From Pedobacter nutrimenti (GTDB taxonomy: Bacteria > Bacteroidota > Bacteroidia > Sphingobacteriales > Sphingobacteriaceae), in contig NZ_QKLU01000011.1 in NCBI RefSeq assembly GCF_003208655.1, forward strand, positions 141,148 through 205,147: a stretch of 64,000 nucleotides of DNA. Direction: 5' to 3'. The position numbers were made by a program, and so were the translations under genes. Below are positions 53,700 to 63,225 of this stretch, one piece after another. The notes beneath the pieces were generated by a model. It was not told the origin of the DNA and did no database searches. It saw nothing but the letters and a program-made list of their open reading frames with translations. Each line of letters starts with the position of its first letter. The first letter of the stretch is position 1.

Positions 53700-54650
53700 A
53701 TGGAACATAAAGTTTTACATGACCTGATTGAAAAGTATGCCAATGGAAGCGCCACTGAGCTCCAAAAGGAAGCCTTGCTGACCTGGTATAGAAAAGATAT
53801 TGCAGAGGTAGAATGGCCAGCTGAACACCCGGACGAAAAAAGCAGGTTAAAACAACAGATGTTTATACGGTTACAACATCAGATCAGACCGTCAAAAATC
53901 CATAGAAAAAGAAAGGTATGGCAATTGGTTGCGAGTATTTTTATGGCCATTTCTATATTACTTATTGGAAAACAATACCTGAATAAGTTAGCTGGGTCCG
54001 ATTATACAACCATTACAAACCCTTCAGGGAAATTGAAACTGGTGCTTTTGCCCGATGGAACTAAAGTATGGATGAATGCGTCCAGTTCATTACGCTATTT
54101 ATCTTCATTTAAAGCTAAAAGGGAAGTTCATCTCATTGGAGAGGGATATTTTGACGTTGTTCATGATTCTTTGCACCCTTTTGTTGTTCAGTCGGGTGCT
54201 CTGAGAACTACAGTATTGGGAACCAGCTTTGATGTGAAATTTTATCCAGGAGACCGCTTTGCCTATGTGACAGTTATAAGAGGCAAAGTTAAAGTTCAAC
54301 AGCAAAAAAAGACTTTAGGGGTACTGAATCCTTCAGCTGAGCTTCTACTGGATAACCATACAGGCGGTATAAAAATTACACAGGTTGATCCAAATCAGGT
54401 TTCGGGTTGGAGCCGGGGCCTCATGGAGTTTTCCGGAAAAACCCTGGAAGAAATTTCAATGAGTTTAGGACGCTGGTATAACGTACGTTTTATTTTTCCT
54501 GATGCCGGTTTGGGTGCTGCCCGTTACTATTTGAAATTTAATCACAAGCTGTCCCTGAATGAGATTTTGGCCATTATGACCGAGACAACAGGCCTGGTGT
54601 TCAAAACGGACCTTCAGCATCGCATCATTATGGTCACTGAAAAAAGATAA
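53700..54650 (+). CDS. FecR-type anti-sigma/sigma-regulator
   Basis: A 316-residue single-pass inner-membrane protein: cytoplasmic N-terminal domain (1-75), membrane helix (about 77-95), periplasmic FecR domain with TLLPDGTKVWMNASS-type LVLLPDGTKVWMNASSSLRY and GEGYFDVVHD, and a C-terminal DUF4974-like domain (ARYYLKFNHKLSLNEILAIM). It receives the signal from the receptor's STN domain and controls the sigma factor. Confidence 0.92.
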   Translation: MEHKVLHDLIEKYANGSATELQKEALLTWYRKDIAEVEWPAEHPDEKSRLKQQMFIRLQHQIRPSKIHRKRKVWQLVASIFMAISILLIGKQYLNKLAGSDYTTITNPSGKLKLVLLPDGTKVWMNASSSLRYLSSFKAKREVHLIGEGYFDVVHDSLHPFVVQSGALRTTVLGTSFDVKFYPGDRFAYVTVIRGKVKVQQQKKTLGVLNPSAELLLDNHTGGIKITQVDPNQVSGWSRGLMEFSGKTLEEISMSLGRWYNVRFIFPDAGLGAARYYLKFNHKLSLNEILAIMTETTGLVFKTDLQHRIIMVTEKR

Positions 54651-54813
54651 TTGTTGTTTTATCCTAAACCCAAATTACATGAGAAAAATGGCCCGTAGTC
54701 CTTAAAAAGACCTTACAAATTTTTTACAGATACAGATACAAAAAACCGCAACCGGCTGGTACCCGGTTGCAGTTTTAAATTGAAGTTTTACAGTATAAAA
54801 CAATAATAAAAGT

Positions 54814-57483
54814 ATGCAATTAAATGATCGGGGTCAAATGATTTTCCCAGGTTCAACTCTCCTGTATAAAAATTCAGGCAGCTGCCCCGCGGGGATATCA
54901 AGATTGTTCATGATGTCTGTTCTTAAGGTTGTTTTACTTGTCTGGGCAGTTCTGCATGCTGCAGAAACGAAGGCCCAGCAACAGGAAGACGTGAAAATTT
55001 CCCTCAATATAGACCATCTCCCCTTAAAAGAAGTGCTGCGGCGTATAGAAAGCTTAACGCCATTTAAATTTATGGGTAAGGCCGAGGACATCGAGAAGGA
55101 AAAGGATATTACCCTTCATCTTAAAGAGGAGCCGGTGATTAAGGCTCTGGAGGCAATCCTGTTAAAACGGAATTTTCAGTTGAAACGAATGGGAAAGAAC
55201 ATCATTCTAAAAAAGGGACAAGGTAAAAACGTTCTAAGTGGTACGGTTAAATCGGCCAAAACAGGAGAAACCATTTTGAATGCAACCATTTCAGTATTGA
55301 ACTCGACATCACGTACTTCAAGTAACGAGTATGGTTTTTACTCTTTGAGGCTTGCCCAGGGGCAATTTGATGTGGTGATCAGCGCTATAGGGTACAGGTC
55401 AAAAACAGAAAATATTAATCTGGAGCAGGATTTAAATTTAAATATCCTTCTGGAGGAAGAAGTGAAAGAATTGGAGGAAGTAACCATAACCAGTGAAAAC
55501 AGTCAGCGTAATTTATTAAGCCCGCAAATGGGTGTGGAAAGACTGAGCATGAAAGAAGTTAAAAACATCCCTGTTTTATTTGGTGAAAAAGATATCCTGA
55601 AAACCATTCAGCTGCTTCCGGGTATCAAATCCGCAGGTGATGGAAATAGCGGCTTTTATGTAAGGGGGGGCGGTAGTGATCAGAACCTGATTTTGCTGGA
55701 CGAGGCACCGGTGTATAATGCTTCTCATTTGCTGGGGTTTTTCTCTGCATTTAATTCCGATGCCATTAAAAATGTAACCGTTTATAAAGGGGGCATGCCA
55801 GCCAATTATGGTGGCAGGCTATCCTCTGTGGTAGATATTAAAATGAATGACGGAAACAGTAAGAAATTCGGGCTAAGTGGTGGGATCGGATTGATTGCAA
55901 GCAGGATCAATATTGAGGGGCCCATACAAAAAGATCAGTCCTCTTTTCTGTTTTCTGCAAGAAGAACCTATGCCGATTTATTTCTGAAATTGTCCCCGGA
56001 CTCCAACCTTAGAAAAATACGACTTTATTTTTATGATATAAATGCAAAGGCCAATTACATTTTTGGAGATAAGGACCGGCTCTATTTGTCGGGTTATTTT
56101 GGACATGATGCATTGGAAAGAGGAAAAAAGACAGGGATAGACTGGGGAAACACTACGGCTACACTGCGCTGGAACCACCTGTTTGGTCCCAAATTATTTT
56201 CCAATACCTCCCTGATTTTTAGCAATTATCAGTACCAGAATAATGTAAATGGAGATGGCAATAATTACAACATCTTCTCTCAGATCAGGGACTGGAACCT
56301 GAAAGAAGAAATGCAATGGAATGTAAGCCCGAAAAATGCATTGAGCTTTGGCTTTAATGTTATTCATCACACCATTAAACCTGGAGAAATCTCATCAGTA
56401 GGAGAAGACAAAAGTCTCAGTACAACAAGCCTGGCCTGGAGATATGCTTTTGATAATGCCTTGTTTGTCAGCAATGTTTGGAAACCTTCAGAAAAATTCA
56501 ATCTTACCTATGGGTTAAGGTTGTCTTCTTTCGCTATTCTTGGTAAAGGGCCCTATTATGATATTGACGGGAACGGAAAAATACTCGATACTTTAAATTA
56601 TGGTCCGGGACAGCTGGTTAAAAATTACCTGAACCTGGAGCCCCGCGTTGCAGCGAGTTACCAGTTAAACGAATGGTCATCTGTTAAGGCTTCATATGGT
56701 CGGAATACACAAAATATGCACCTCATATCCAATTCGACATCTTCTTCTCCAACAGATAAATGGCTGGCCAGTACCAATAACATTAAACCTGAAATTGCAG
56801 ATCAATGGTCTGTAGGTTATTACAGAGATCTGAAAGACCATAAATATGAACTGAGTATAGAGTCTTATTATAAAGACCTGAAAAATCAGATTGACTACCG
56901 GAACGGGGCCGATATTTTTACCAATAAGCCTATAGAAACCCAGTTGTTATATGGGATCGGAAGATCTTATGGTATAGAGTTTCAGCTGAAAAAGAAAACA
57001 GGCAGACTGACAGGCTGGATCAGTTATACTTTATCTAAAAGTGAACGTAAAATTGATGGCATTAACAACAACCAATGGTACAATGCCAGGCAGGACAGAA
57101 CACATGATATTGCTATAGTAGCCATATATGCCCTTAATGAAAAATGGACACTTTCTGCAAACTGGGTCTTTTATACGGGAGATGCGGTAACCTTTCCTAA
57201 TGGAAAGTATAAGGTCGATGATGATGTTTATTTCTATTATACCAATAAGAACGCCTACAGGCTTCCAAATTATCATCGTCTGGACCTGGGGGCTACCCGT
57301 CAGCTGAGAAAACGTAAAAACTATTCTTCAGAACTTACTTTTAGCCTTTATAATGCCTACGGGCACCAAAACCCTTATCAGACAGACTTTAGGAGGGGCA
57401 AGTTCAATCATAACATTACAGAAGCTGTTGAATATTCTTTTTTCAGGTTTATTCCTTCGGTCTCCTATAATTTTAAATTCTAA
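54814..57483 (+). CDS. TonB-dependent receptor with N-terminal STN signalling domain
   Basis: An 889-residue outer-membrane receptor. Signal peptide inside a long leader (hydrophobic core about 34-50), STN/secretin-type domain (about 57-135, ISLNIDHLPLKEVLRRIE), a carboxypeptidase-like beta domain (about 140-225), plug (FYVRGGGSDQNLILLDEAP) and barrel ending in SYNFKF. A later start at 54910 would give a conventional short leader. It is shorter than SusC receptors and is followed by DUF4249 rather than SusD, so the substrate is probably a siderophore-like or other small ligand rather than a glycan. Confidence 0.9.
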   Translation: MQLNDRGQMIFPGSTLLYKNSGSCPAGISRLFMMSVLKVVLLVWAVLHAAETKAQQQEDVKISLNIDHLPLKEVLRRIESLTPFKFMGKAEDIEKEKDITLHLKEEPVIKALEAILLKRNFQLKRMGKNIILKKGQGKNVLSGTVKSAKTGETILNATISVLNSTSRTSSNEYGFYSLRLAQGQFDVVISAIGYRSKTENINLEQDLNLNILLEEEVKELEEVTITSENSQRNLLSPQMGVERLSMKEVKNIPVLFGEKDILKTIQLLPGIKSAGDGNSGFYVRGGGSDQNLILLDEAPVYNASHLLGFFSAFNSDAIKNVTVYKGGMPANYGGRLSSVVDIKMNDGNSKKFGLSGGIGLIASRINIEGPIQKDQSSFLFSARRTYADLFLKLSPDSNLRKIRLYFYDINAKANYIFGDKDRLYLSGYFGHDALERGKKTGIDWGNTTATLRWNHLFGPKLFSNTSLIFSNYQYQNNVNGDGNNYNIFSQIRDWNLKEEMQWNVSPKNALSFGFNVIHHTIKPGEISSVGEDKSLSTTSLAWRYAFDNALFVSNVWKPSEKFNLTYGLRLSSFAILGKGPYYDIDGNGKILDTLNYGPGQLVKNYLNLEPRVAASYQLNEWSSVKASYGRNTQNMHLISNSTSSSPTDKWLASTNNIKPEIADQWSVGYYRDLKDHKYELSIESYYKDLKNQIDYRNGADIFTNKPIETQLLYGIGRSYGIEFQLKKKTGRLTGWISYTLSKSERKIDGINNNQWYNARQDRTHDIAIVAIYALNEKWTLSANWVFYTGDAVTFPNGKYKVDDDVYFYYTNKNAYRLPNYHRLDLGATRQLRKRKNYSSELTFSLYNAYGHQNPYQTDFRRGKFNHNITEAVEYSFFRFIPSVSYNFKF

Positions 57484-57487
57484 AATC

Positions 57488-58285
57488 ATGAAAAACAGTG
57501 TTTTAAATTATGGTTTCATTTGTTTGTTGTCTGCAGTTTTTTATTCCTGTCAGAAACTGGCCAAGGTAAAACTTGACGCTGCTTCACAGGCTTATGTTAT
57601 TGAAGGGGTGATCACAGATCAGCCTTCAGACTGCAAAGTTTTCATTAGTCAGACGAAGGCTTTTGGCGATAATAATGCTTTTATTGGCATTAGTGGAGCT
57701 ACAGTGACTATAGAAAACAAAGGTTTGGTTGTGCCACTTCAGGAGGTTAAAAAGGGGGTGTACAGTACGAATGCCATTACAGGGCTTTCAGGTCAAACTT
57801 ATAAACTAAATGTAAACATCGAGGGGCATTTGTTTACGGCGTCTTCTACCATGCCAAAAGCGGTTGCTCCCGAAAAAATCTATGCAGAAAAAGAGAACAT
57901 CGGAAAGAACAAGTTTATTACCGTTGTCTATCAGGACCCACCGGAAACGGATAATTATTACCGTTGGGTCCAGTACGTAAACCAGAAAAAAGAATTGACC
58001 ATTTTTGTGGCAAATGACGAATTCAACAATGGAACCAGGGCGAGTAATGTGTTGAATTTCAGAAATGACATTAGCCCGGACCTTAAGGTAGGAGATACTG
58101 TAAGAATAGATATGTTGTCTATTGATGCTGCTGTTTATAAATACTGGGCAAGTTTGAGGCAGACAGGAAGTGGTTCTGGTGTGAGCGCCTCTCCATCTAA
58201 CCCGGTAAGCAATATACAGGGTGGTTGTTTAGGATATTTTAGTGCACATACCCTGAGAAAAAGCGATCCGCTTATTATAAAATAG
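57488..58285 (+). CDS. DUF4249 lipoprotein
   Basis: A 265-residue lipoprotein with lipobox SCQK (MKNSVLNYGFICLLSAVFYS leader) and beta-rich Ig-like domains. DUF4249 proteins regularly follow FecR-controlled TonB receptors in Bacteroidota and are thought to be surface partners of the receptor. The ATG at 57488, 4 bp after the receptor stop, is chosen because it begins the lipoprotein signal; the frame is open further upstream. Followed by a 42-bp palindrome. Confidence 0.88.
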   Translation: MKNSVLNYGFICLLSAVFYSCQKLAKVKLDAASQAYVIEGVITDQPSDCKVFISQTKAFGDNNAFIGISGATVTIENKGLVVPLQEVKKGVYSTNAITGLSGQTYKLNVNIEGHLFTASSTMPKAVAPEKIYAEKENIGKNKFITVVYQDPPETDNYYRWVQYVNQKKELTIFVANDEFNNGTRASNVLNFRNDISPDLKVGDTVRIDMLSIDAAVYKYWASLRQTGSGSGVSASPSNPVSNIQGGCLGYFSAHTLRKSDPLIIK

Positions 58286-58287
58286 TG

Positions 58288-58329
58288 AAATTTCAAGAAA
58301 GCCTGATTAATCAGGCTTTCTTGAAATTT
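58288..58329. terminator. Perfect 42-bp palindrome, likely terminator
   Basis: 21-base arms with no loop bases, core AAGAAAGCCTGATTAATCAG and outer AAATTTC/GAAATTT. Ends the sigma-FecR-receptor-DUF4249 operon; the outer A/T arms provide a T-run on both strands. Confidence 0.75.
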
Positions 58330-58472
58330 GATACATCAATAAATGTGTGTTCAGCAGAAGGTTTGCCATGGGTTTTGTCAAAACGGTGAATTCCTGGAGT
58401 AATTTGAAAGTGGGTAGAGCGGTTTAGATGTTTTTACTATTGGCTTGTTTGCGTAGCGAATAAACTTGCGCT

Positions 58473-60851
58473 ATGAAAACAAGTTTAATATTTTTTTTGA
58501 TCCTTATACTGGCATTACCTGTTTGGTCACAAAATGTACAGTTAACAGGTTTGGTGCAGGAAAGCCCGGCCTTACAATCCTTTCCGTATGTAACCGTTAC
58601 CCTGAAAGATACAACAGGTAAACTCATTGCGGCGGCAATGACCAATGAGAAAGGCATTTTCAAATTGGATGGTGTCCCACATGGTAAGTTTGAGCTGCAA
58701 TATCGTTTTACAAGTTTTCAGAGCGTCTCAAAAGCCCTGGTCGTCCAACAGGATAAAACAGTTTGGCTACCTGTGGTTATTTTGCAGCCTGATGCGAAAT
58801 TATTGAACGAGGTATCAGTAACTGCCGAGCGGAGTTCCGTTAACTTGAAACTGGACAAAAAGGTTTTTGAAGTTGGCAGGGATGTCCTGTCACAGTCAGG
58901 GACAATAACCGATTTGCTAAGTATTGTGCCCTCAGTCAGTGTTGGCCCTGGTGGAGCCATCAGCCTGCGGGGCAATAACAATGTGCTGGTATTGATCGAT
59001 GGGAGGCGTTCGGGATTGACCCAGGGCAATGCTTTGGAACAAGTACCTGCCGATCAGGTGGAGCGGGTGGAAGTGATTGCTAACCCTTCTTCCAGATATG
59101 ATGCAGGTGGTTCAGCAGGGATCATCAATATTATCCTGAAAAAAAACAAAAAGGCAGGCTTTAGCGGACAGCTTCGGGTAGTTGGAGGTATCCCTAATGA
59201 AACCCGGATTAGTCCAAGCCTTAATTACAAATCAAATAAAATCAATTTATTTGCCACTTATGGACTGCGTTTATCAGATTATGTGGGTTTGTATACCATG
59301 CAGCAAGCTACCGGACTTTTAACCCAACCTGTTTACCTGAACCAACGGCAGGATGAGGATCGGCATGATGATGCCAGGTTACTCTATTTTGGGGCAGACT
59401 ACCAGATCAATGACCACAATACCCTTACGGCAGCATTTTTACGTAATGCCACCAATGATCATGATAAAACCAGGTTAAACTATTTGTATTCTGGTAAAAA
59501 CGGGGCTATTGACAGCAGCCTGAACCGTAGGGGAGAGTCCTGGGAAAAAAGAAGCTACAACCAATTGGAATTTAATTATACCCGTAGTTTCAAGCGGACA
59601 GGCAAGAAACTGACTGTGGATATGCAATACGATTTTTGGGATAGCCATAAAGACTGGAATCTGGTTACGGGCAGGCTTTTGCCGGAAAACGTGACCTTAC
59701 CGATGATCAGAACAGGTTCGGCAGGTGCCAGTAAGGATCTGATGGTCAAAACGGATCTGGTGCAGCCCCTGGACAGCAGCTCCACCATTGAATTTGGTTT
59801 AAAGGCCGAGAACCGCAGGGTAAGCAGCGACTTTATTGCTGAAGAGCAAAGGGGGACCGCTTGGGAAATTATCGAGCAGATTGACAATCATTTGTTGTAT
59901 AAGGAGTTGATTGCCAGCGCTTATGTGCAGTTTTTAGGTAAGACGGGTGCTTTTAGTTATCAGGCTGGTTTGCGTGGAGAATGGACACGTGTTGGTATTG
60001 AAGATCGTATGGAACGTTATACGAACAACAAAAATTACCATCGTCTTTTTCCAACGCTGAACCTGAGTTATCGTTTTAATACGGGTACAACCCTGCAAGG
60101 AAGCTACAGCAAAAGAATTAACCGGCCATCATTGAACATGATCTATCCTTTTAATGAATTGACAGATCTGACCACCAGATACATAGGTAATCCCGATCTT
60201 AATCCATCTTATGCTCATGTATTTGAACTGGCTCTTCTTAGAAACTGGTCGTCCTTAACTTTTAATCCCGCTCTTTATTACCAAAAAAACAATGGTGTGA
60301 TTGAAGACTATACGTATAGGAGCGCAGAAGGTTTATTCATCACAATGCCTGTCAATATCCCGAAGCAAATGCGTTATGGTTTTGAAATGTCGCTACTTTA
60401 TAACCCGGTGAAATGGCTCCAGCTCAATACCGAACTCAACATCTTTCATTATGTTGAACAAGGCAATTATCAGTCTCAGCGTTTTGACTATTCTGGCAAT
60501 ACACTAACCACTCGTGTAAATGCCCAGGTAAAACTGAAAAAAAAACTTGCCTTTCAGGCCCTTTACAACTTCAGAGGAGCCAATGCCACTGCCCAAACCC
60601 GTACAGGTGCCTTGCATAGTATTGACTTTGGCAGCAGCAAGACCTTTCTAAAAGACAAAGTAACACTGATGTTTGATGTGAACAATTTGTTTGAACTGCG
60701 TAAGTTCAAAGGCAGGACTGAAGCCGCAGATTATCACATTGACCAGGTCAGTATTCCCAATGCAGCCAGATACCGACTTACACTGGTTTACCGCCTTAAT
60801 CTAAAGGATAACCAGGCCGTTAGGCAGGCCCAAAGCGGCAATAGAAACTGA
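58473..60851 (+). CDS. TonB-dependent receptor-like outer-membrane beta-barrel protein
   Basis: A 792-residue outer-membrane protein: signal peptide (1-19, PVWSQ), carboxypeptidase-regulatory-like domain (about 22-105), plug with VSVGPGGAISLRGNNNVLVL and DQVERVEVIANPSSRYDAGG, and a barrel of the outer-membrane protein family 3 type. It lacks an STN domain and has no lipoprotein partner nearby. Such receptors without SusD or DUF4249 often import metals or small peptides. Monocistronic and followed by a strong terminator; it is the last gene before the accessory region. Confidence 0.9.
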   Translation: MKTSLIFFLILILALPVWSQNVQLTGLVQESPALQSFPYVTVTLKDTTGKLIAAAMTNEKGIFKLDGVPHGKFELQYRFTSFQSVSKALVVQQDKTVWLPVVILQPDAKLLNEVSVTAERSSVNLKLDKKVFEVGRDVLSQSGTITDLLSIVPSVSVGPGGAISLRGNNNVLVLIDGRRSGLTQGNALEQVPADQVERVEVIANPSSRYDAGGSAGIINIILKKNKKAGFSGQLRVVGGIPNETRISPSLNYKSNKINLFATYGLRLSDYVGLYTMQQATGLLTQPVYLNQRQDEDRHDDARLLYFGADYQINDHNTLTAAFLRNATNDHDKTRLNYLYSGKNGAIDSSLNRRGESWEKRSYNQLEFNYTRSFKRTGKKLTVDMQYDFWDSHKDWNLVTGRLLPENVTLPMIRTGSAGASKDLMVKTDLVQPLDSSSTIEFGLKAENRRVSSDFIAEEQRGTAWEIIEQIDNHLLYKELIASAYVQFLGKTGAFSYQAGLRGEWTRVGIEDRMERYTNNKNYHRLFPTLNLSYRFNTGTTLQGSYSKRINRPSLNMIYPFNELTDLTTRYIGNPDLNPSYAHVFELALLRNWSSLTFNPALYYQKNNGVIEDYTYRSAEGLFITMPVNIPKQMRYGFEMSLLYNPVKWLQLNTELNIFHYVEQGNYQSQRFDYSGNTLTTRVNAQVKLKKKLAFQALYNFRGANATAQTRTGALHSIDFGSSKTFLKDKVTLMFDVNNLFELRKFKGRTEAADYHIDQVSIPNAARYRLTLVYRLNLKDNQAVRQAQSGNRN

Positions 60852-60859
60852 AAATAAAA

Positions 60860-60891
60860 AAAAAGGGATTTTCATTTGAAAATCCCTTTTT
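60860..60891 (+). terminator. Terminator after the second TonB receptor
   Basis: AAAAAGGGATTTTC / GAAAATCCCTTTTT with a four-base loop. The accessory region begins just after it. Confidence 0.85.
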
Positions 60892-60892
60892 C

Positions 60893-60922
60893 TGTGGAGC
60901 AGAGGGGACTCAAATCGAACTC
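60893..60922 (-). other. Degenerate tRNA-3'-end-like sequence (possible attachment scar)
   Basis: Read on the minus strand it has GAGTTCGAT, then GAGTCCCC, then TCTGCTCCACA, like the T-arm and acceptor end of a tRNA but with the T loop disrupted. No matching 5' half exists in the following 80 bases. Such ends are common integration scars of genomic islands. Confidence 0.35.
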
Positions 60923-60940
60923 TTTATACCCCTTTTAACG

Positions 60941-61069
60941 TTTCTGGACGAGGTGGATAATCCTTTTGAATTACAAGAGTCAAATGCTAATGTAAGACTC
61001 GACATTTTATCGTTTGAAGATAAGACATCAAAAACAACTAAGCGAAAAAGAAAGGGGCGGTTTTTATAA
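60941..61069 (+). pseudogene. 3' remnant of an unidentified protein-coding gene
   Basis: An open frame of 42 codons ending TAA at 61067-61069, encoding FLDEVDNPFELQESN...and a basic tail KTTKRKRKGRFL. The composition looks like a real C-terminus, but there is no start codon; the frame stays open leftwards through the tRNA-like scar. Probably the end of a mobile-element gene cut off by recombination. Family not recognised. Confidence 0.45.
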
Positions 61070-61137
61070 GCCTTTTCATTTATGAGGCTTTACAATAGAT
61101 TGATTTTATGTATTTTGTTCTCTTATTCTAACCTTAA

Positions 61138-62301
61138 ATGTACTATAATAACCCTTTTGATATTCCCCAAGAACTCCTAGGCGATAACCCTGGTCAAGTG
61201 AATCTTTTGGTTGGCGAAAATGGTAGTGGAAAAAGTTCACTTTTAGATGAGATTTCCAGACGTATGGTAAATTTTAGTAACCGTAAAGTGGTTGCTATTG
61301 CAAATACTATTCATGATAAGTTTCGTACACGCCATGAGCGATTTGAAGCTCTAAAAGCTGCTCATGGCAGGTCGATTGTTAAACGTACTTTAAAGTCAGC
61401 CTTGCAAATGCTTATTGAAAAGAATGAGTCTCGTTTCGGTCAGGTAGCCGAAACCTTGCGTTATGTTCATTTTGACCCGGTTATAGGTATAAAGGTGGCT
61501 GGATTGAAAAGAGATTTTCAAAGTCGTTTAAAATATAATGATCTACCAGATGAGCAACAGCAAGTACTTATTTCATTGCTTGAGAGGTATCAGCACAGTA
61601 TCAGTTCAAACTGGGGTGAAGAGATCGTACGTATTGATCTTTACCGAGAAAATTTTTATGAATTGCAAAGCTTTGGTATATTAGAACTACTATCATTTGA
61701 AACCCAACTTCGCAAGTTTAAGTTGATTCGTGAGATAGAAGTTTACTTGTACAAAAATGGACGACCCATTTCAGCTAATTTAGGCAGTTCTGGTGAACTG
61801 ACGTTAATTACCTCATTTATTTATCTAATGACAACGGTGGAGCACGGTACTATAATACTTATTGATGAACCAGAAAACAGCTTGCATCCTAAGTGGCAGG
61901 TTGAATATGTAGGAAAACTATATGATCTGATCTATCGTTATGAACCGACAACGTTTATTGCAACTCATTCTCCCCTGATCATTAATAGCGCAGAATTGGA
62001 TCTTGGACATCGCTTGCGTATTTTTAAAGGGATAGCTGGTTCGTTTAAAAGAATAGAGGATTTTGTTGGTAATGTCGAACAAATTTACCAGGATTTCTTT
62101 GACGTTACCACCCCTGAAAATCGGTTCTTATCCCAATTTGTTTTAACAAAACTTAATCAACTGGCTAATAAAACGATTTCGATTGCCAACTTTACAGAAA
62201 TAATAACTGAATTGCGTGAAAGTGCATATGACGAACGCCAGGTGAATGTTTTAAATGGTGTAATAGAGATGGGGCAGCGTATATCAGCAAAACAAAACTA
62301 G
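61138..62301 (+). CDS. AAA ATPase of an ATPase-HNH defence pair (PtuA-like)
   Basis: A 387-residue ABC/SMC-type ATPase with Walker A GENGSGKSS (26-34), ABC-signature-like LGSSGE (215-220), Walker B IILIDEPENSLHP (239-251) and a switch His in ATHSP (H277). These are the AAA_21/OLD features seen in PtuA of Septu systems and in the ATPase of retron Ec78-type systems. It is shorter than typical PtuA (about 500 aa). The HNH gene starts 1 bp after its stop, an arrangement implying a complex. The DNA is visibly more AT-rich than the core genes to its left. Confidence 0.85.
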   Translation: MYYNNPFDIPQELLGDNPGQVNLLVGENGSGKSSLLDEISRRMVNFSNRKVVAIANTIHDKFRTRHERFEALKAAHGRSIVKRTLKSALQMLIEKNESRFGQVAETLRYVHFDPVIGIKVAGLKRDFQSRLKYNDLPDEQQQVLISLLERYQHSISSNWGEEIVRIDLYRENFYELQSFGILELLSFETQLRKFKLIREIEVYLYKNGRPISANLGSSGELTLITSFIYLMTTVEHGTIILIDEPENSLHPKWQVEYVGKLYDLIYRYEPTTFIATHSPLIINSAELDLGHRLRIFKGIAGSFKRIEDFVGNVEQIYQDFFDVTTPENRFLSQFVLTKLNQLANKTISIANFTEIITELRESAYDERQVNVLNGVIEMGQRISAKQN

Positions 62302-62302
62302 T

Positions 62303-62914
62303 ATGGATTTTACTGATGAAGATTTAATCCTTATCAATGCCGCTAAGGCAAAAGGCGGAAATGTATGGGAAGACCCAACTTTAGAGGATATCAAGCAGCG
62401 CATCAAAACGCATTACCGAAATGGCAATGCTGGACATTGTTGTTACTGTCATCGCAGCTTCAGAGGTGAATTCAAGTTCGACATTGATATTGAGCATGTT
62501 TTGCCAAAATCTAAATTTCTTCAATTTATATTTGAATTGTTCAATTTAAACATATCCTGCAAACGTTGTAATATGTTGATCAAAAAGGAACGAACTGACT
62601 TTTTGATCGATGCTGATTCCATTGCACAAAACCCTCAGCAATCCGATCAGTATCACCTCATCCATCCTAATTTTGATTATTATTTTGATCATATGGATTA
62701 TGAAGTAAACATCAAAAACGAAATAGAGATGGTAAAATTTACACCTAAGCGGCCTAAAGGGGAATATACTTACGATTTTTTCAGACTTAATGAAATTGAG
62801 ATAGATATGATTAATCAGGCCCAAGGGATTAGAAGCGTAAAATCTAATGAGACCCTGCTCTCGCTGCCAAGGGATATAAAAGATGACGTAAAAGATCTTA
62901 TTGATAAACTATGA
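62303..62914 (+). CDS. HNH endonuclease of the defence pair (PtuB/retron-HNH-like)
   Basis: A 203-residue HNH nuclease. Zinc knuckle C46-x-x-C49 (HCCYCHRSF) and C86-x-x-C89 (SCKRCN), catalytic E64-H65 in DIEHVLPKS, and Asn residues in NLNIS (82-85). The pattern matches the HNH family paired with ATPases in Septu and retron defence systems (TIGR02646-like). Predicted to cut nucleic acid when the ATPase senses infection. No reverse transcriptase or retron RNA was found in the window, so Septu-type is more likely than retron. Confidence 0.85.
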   Translation: MDFTDEDLILINAAKAKGGNVWEDPTLEDIKQRIKTHYRNGNAGHCCYCHRSFRGEFKFDIDIEHVLPKSKFLQFIFELFNLNISCKRCNMLIKKERTDFLIDADSIAQNPQQSDQYHLIHPNFDYYFDHMDYEVNIKNEIEMVKFTPKRPKGEYTYDFFRLNEIEIDMINQAQGIRSVKSNETLLSLPRDIKDDVKDLIDKL

Positions 62915-63081
62915 TTGAGATCAATATCGTTTGGTATTGCAGGTAATATTTATACCTTTATCATATTGGGAAACCTAAAGATCTGGGAACCCTAACAGAG
63001 TTCTTCAAAATTTGGCATTTAAAAGAGGTTTTGATTGTCGCGATAAGTCACTTTATTATTCACCCTAAAACAATAAATTTT

Positions 63082-63225
63082 ATGGAAGTAGCAAAAACAG
63101 TAATCGTACACTTAATTATAGGAGCTATCCTTACTTTTTTAAGCATATTCTTTATACAGATTTGCGGAGGCGTTGGCATTGCAGGCGGGTCGGTCAACAA
63201 ACCAATAATTTGTGTCAAAATTTGA
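63082..63225 (+). CDS. Small (47-residue) hydrophobic membrane protein
   Basis: One long hydrophobic segment at about residues 5-38 (VIVHLIIGAILTFLSIFFIQ core) with a Gly-rich GGVGIAGGS before a short polar end. The ATG at 63082 is the first in the frame. Size and layout recall type I toxins or membrane effectors near defence genes, but chance or a gene remnant cannot be excluded; its last 40 bases overlap the tRNA-like fold. Confidence 0.4.
   Translation: MEVAKTVIVHLIIGAILTFLSIFFIQICGGVGIAGGSVNKPIICVKI

Noticed and set aside
61138..62914. A complete retron (reverse transcriptase, msr-msd RNA, ATPase, HNH)
   Set aside because: No reverse transcriptase or retron RNA could be found within 60.9-64 kb; only the ATPase-HNH part is present.
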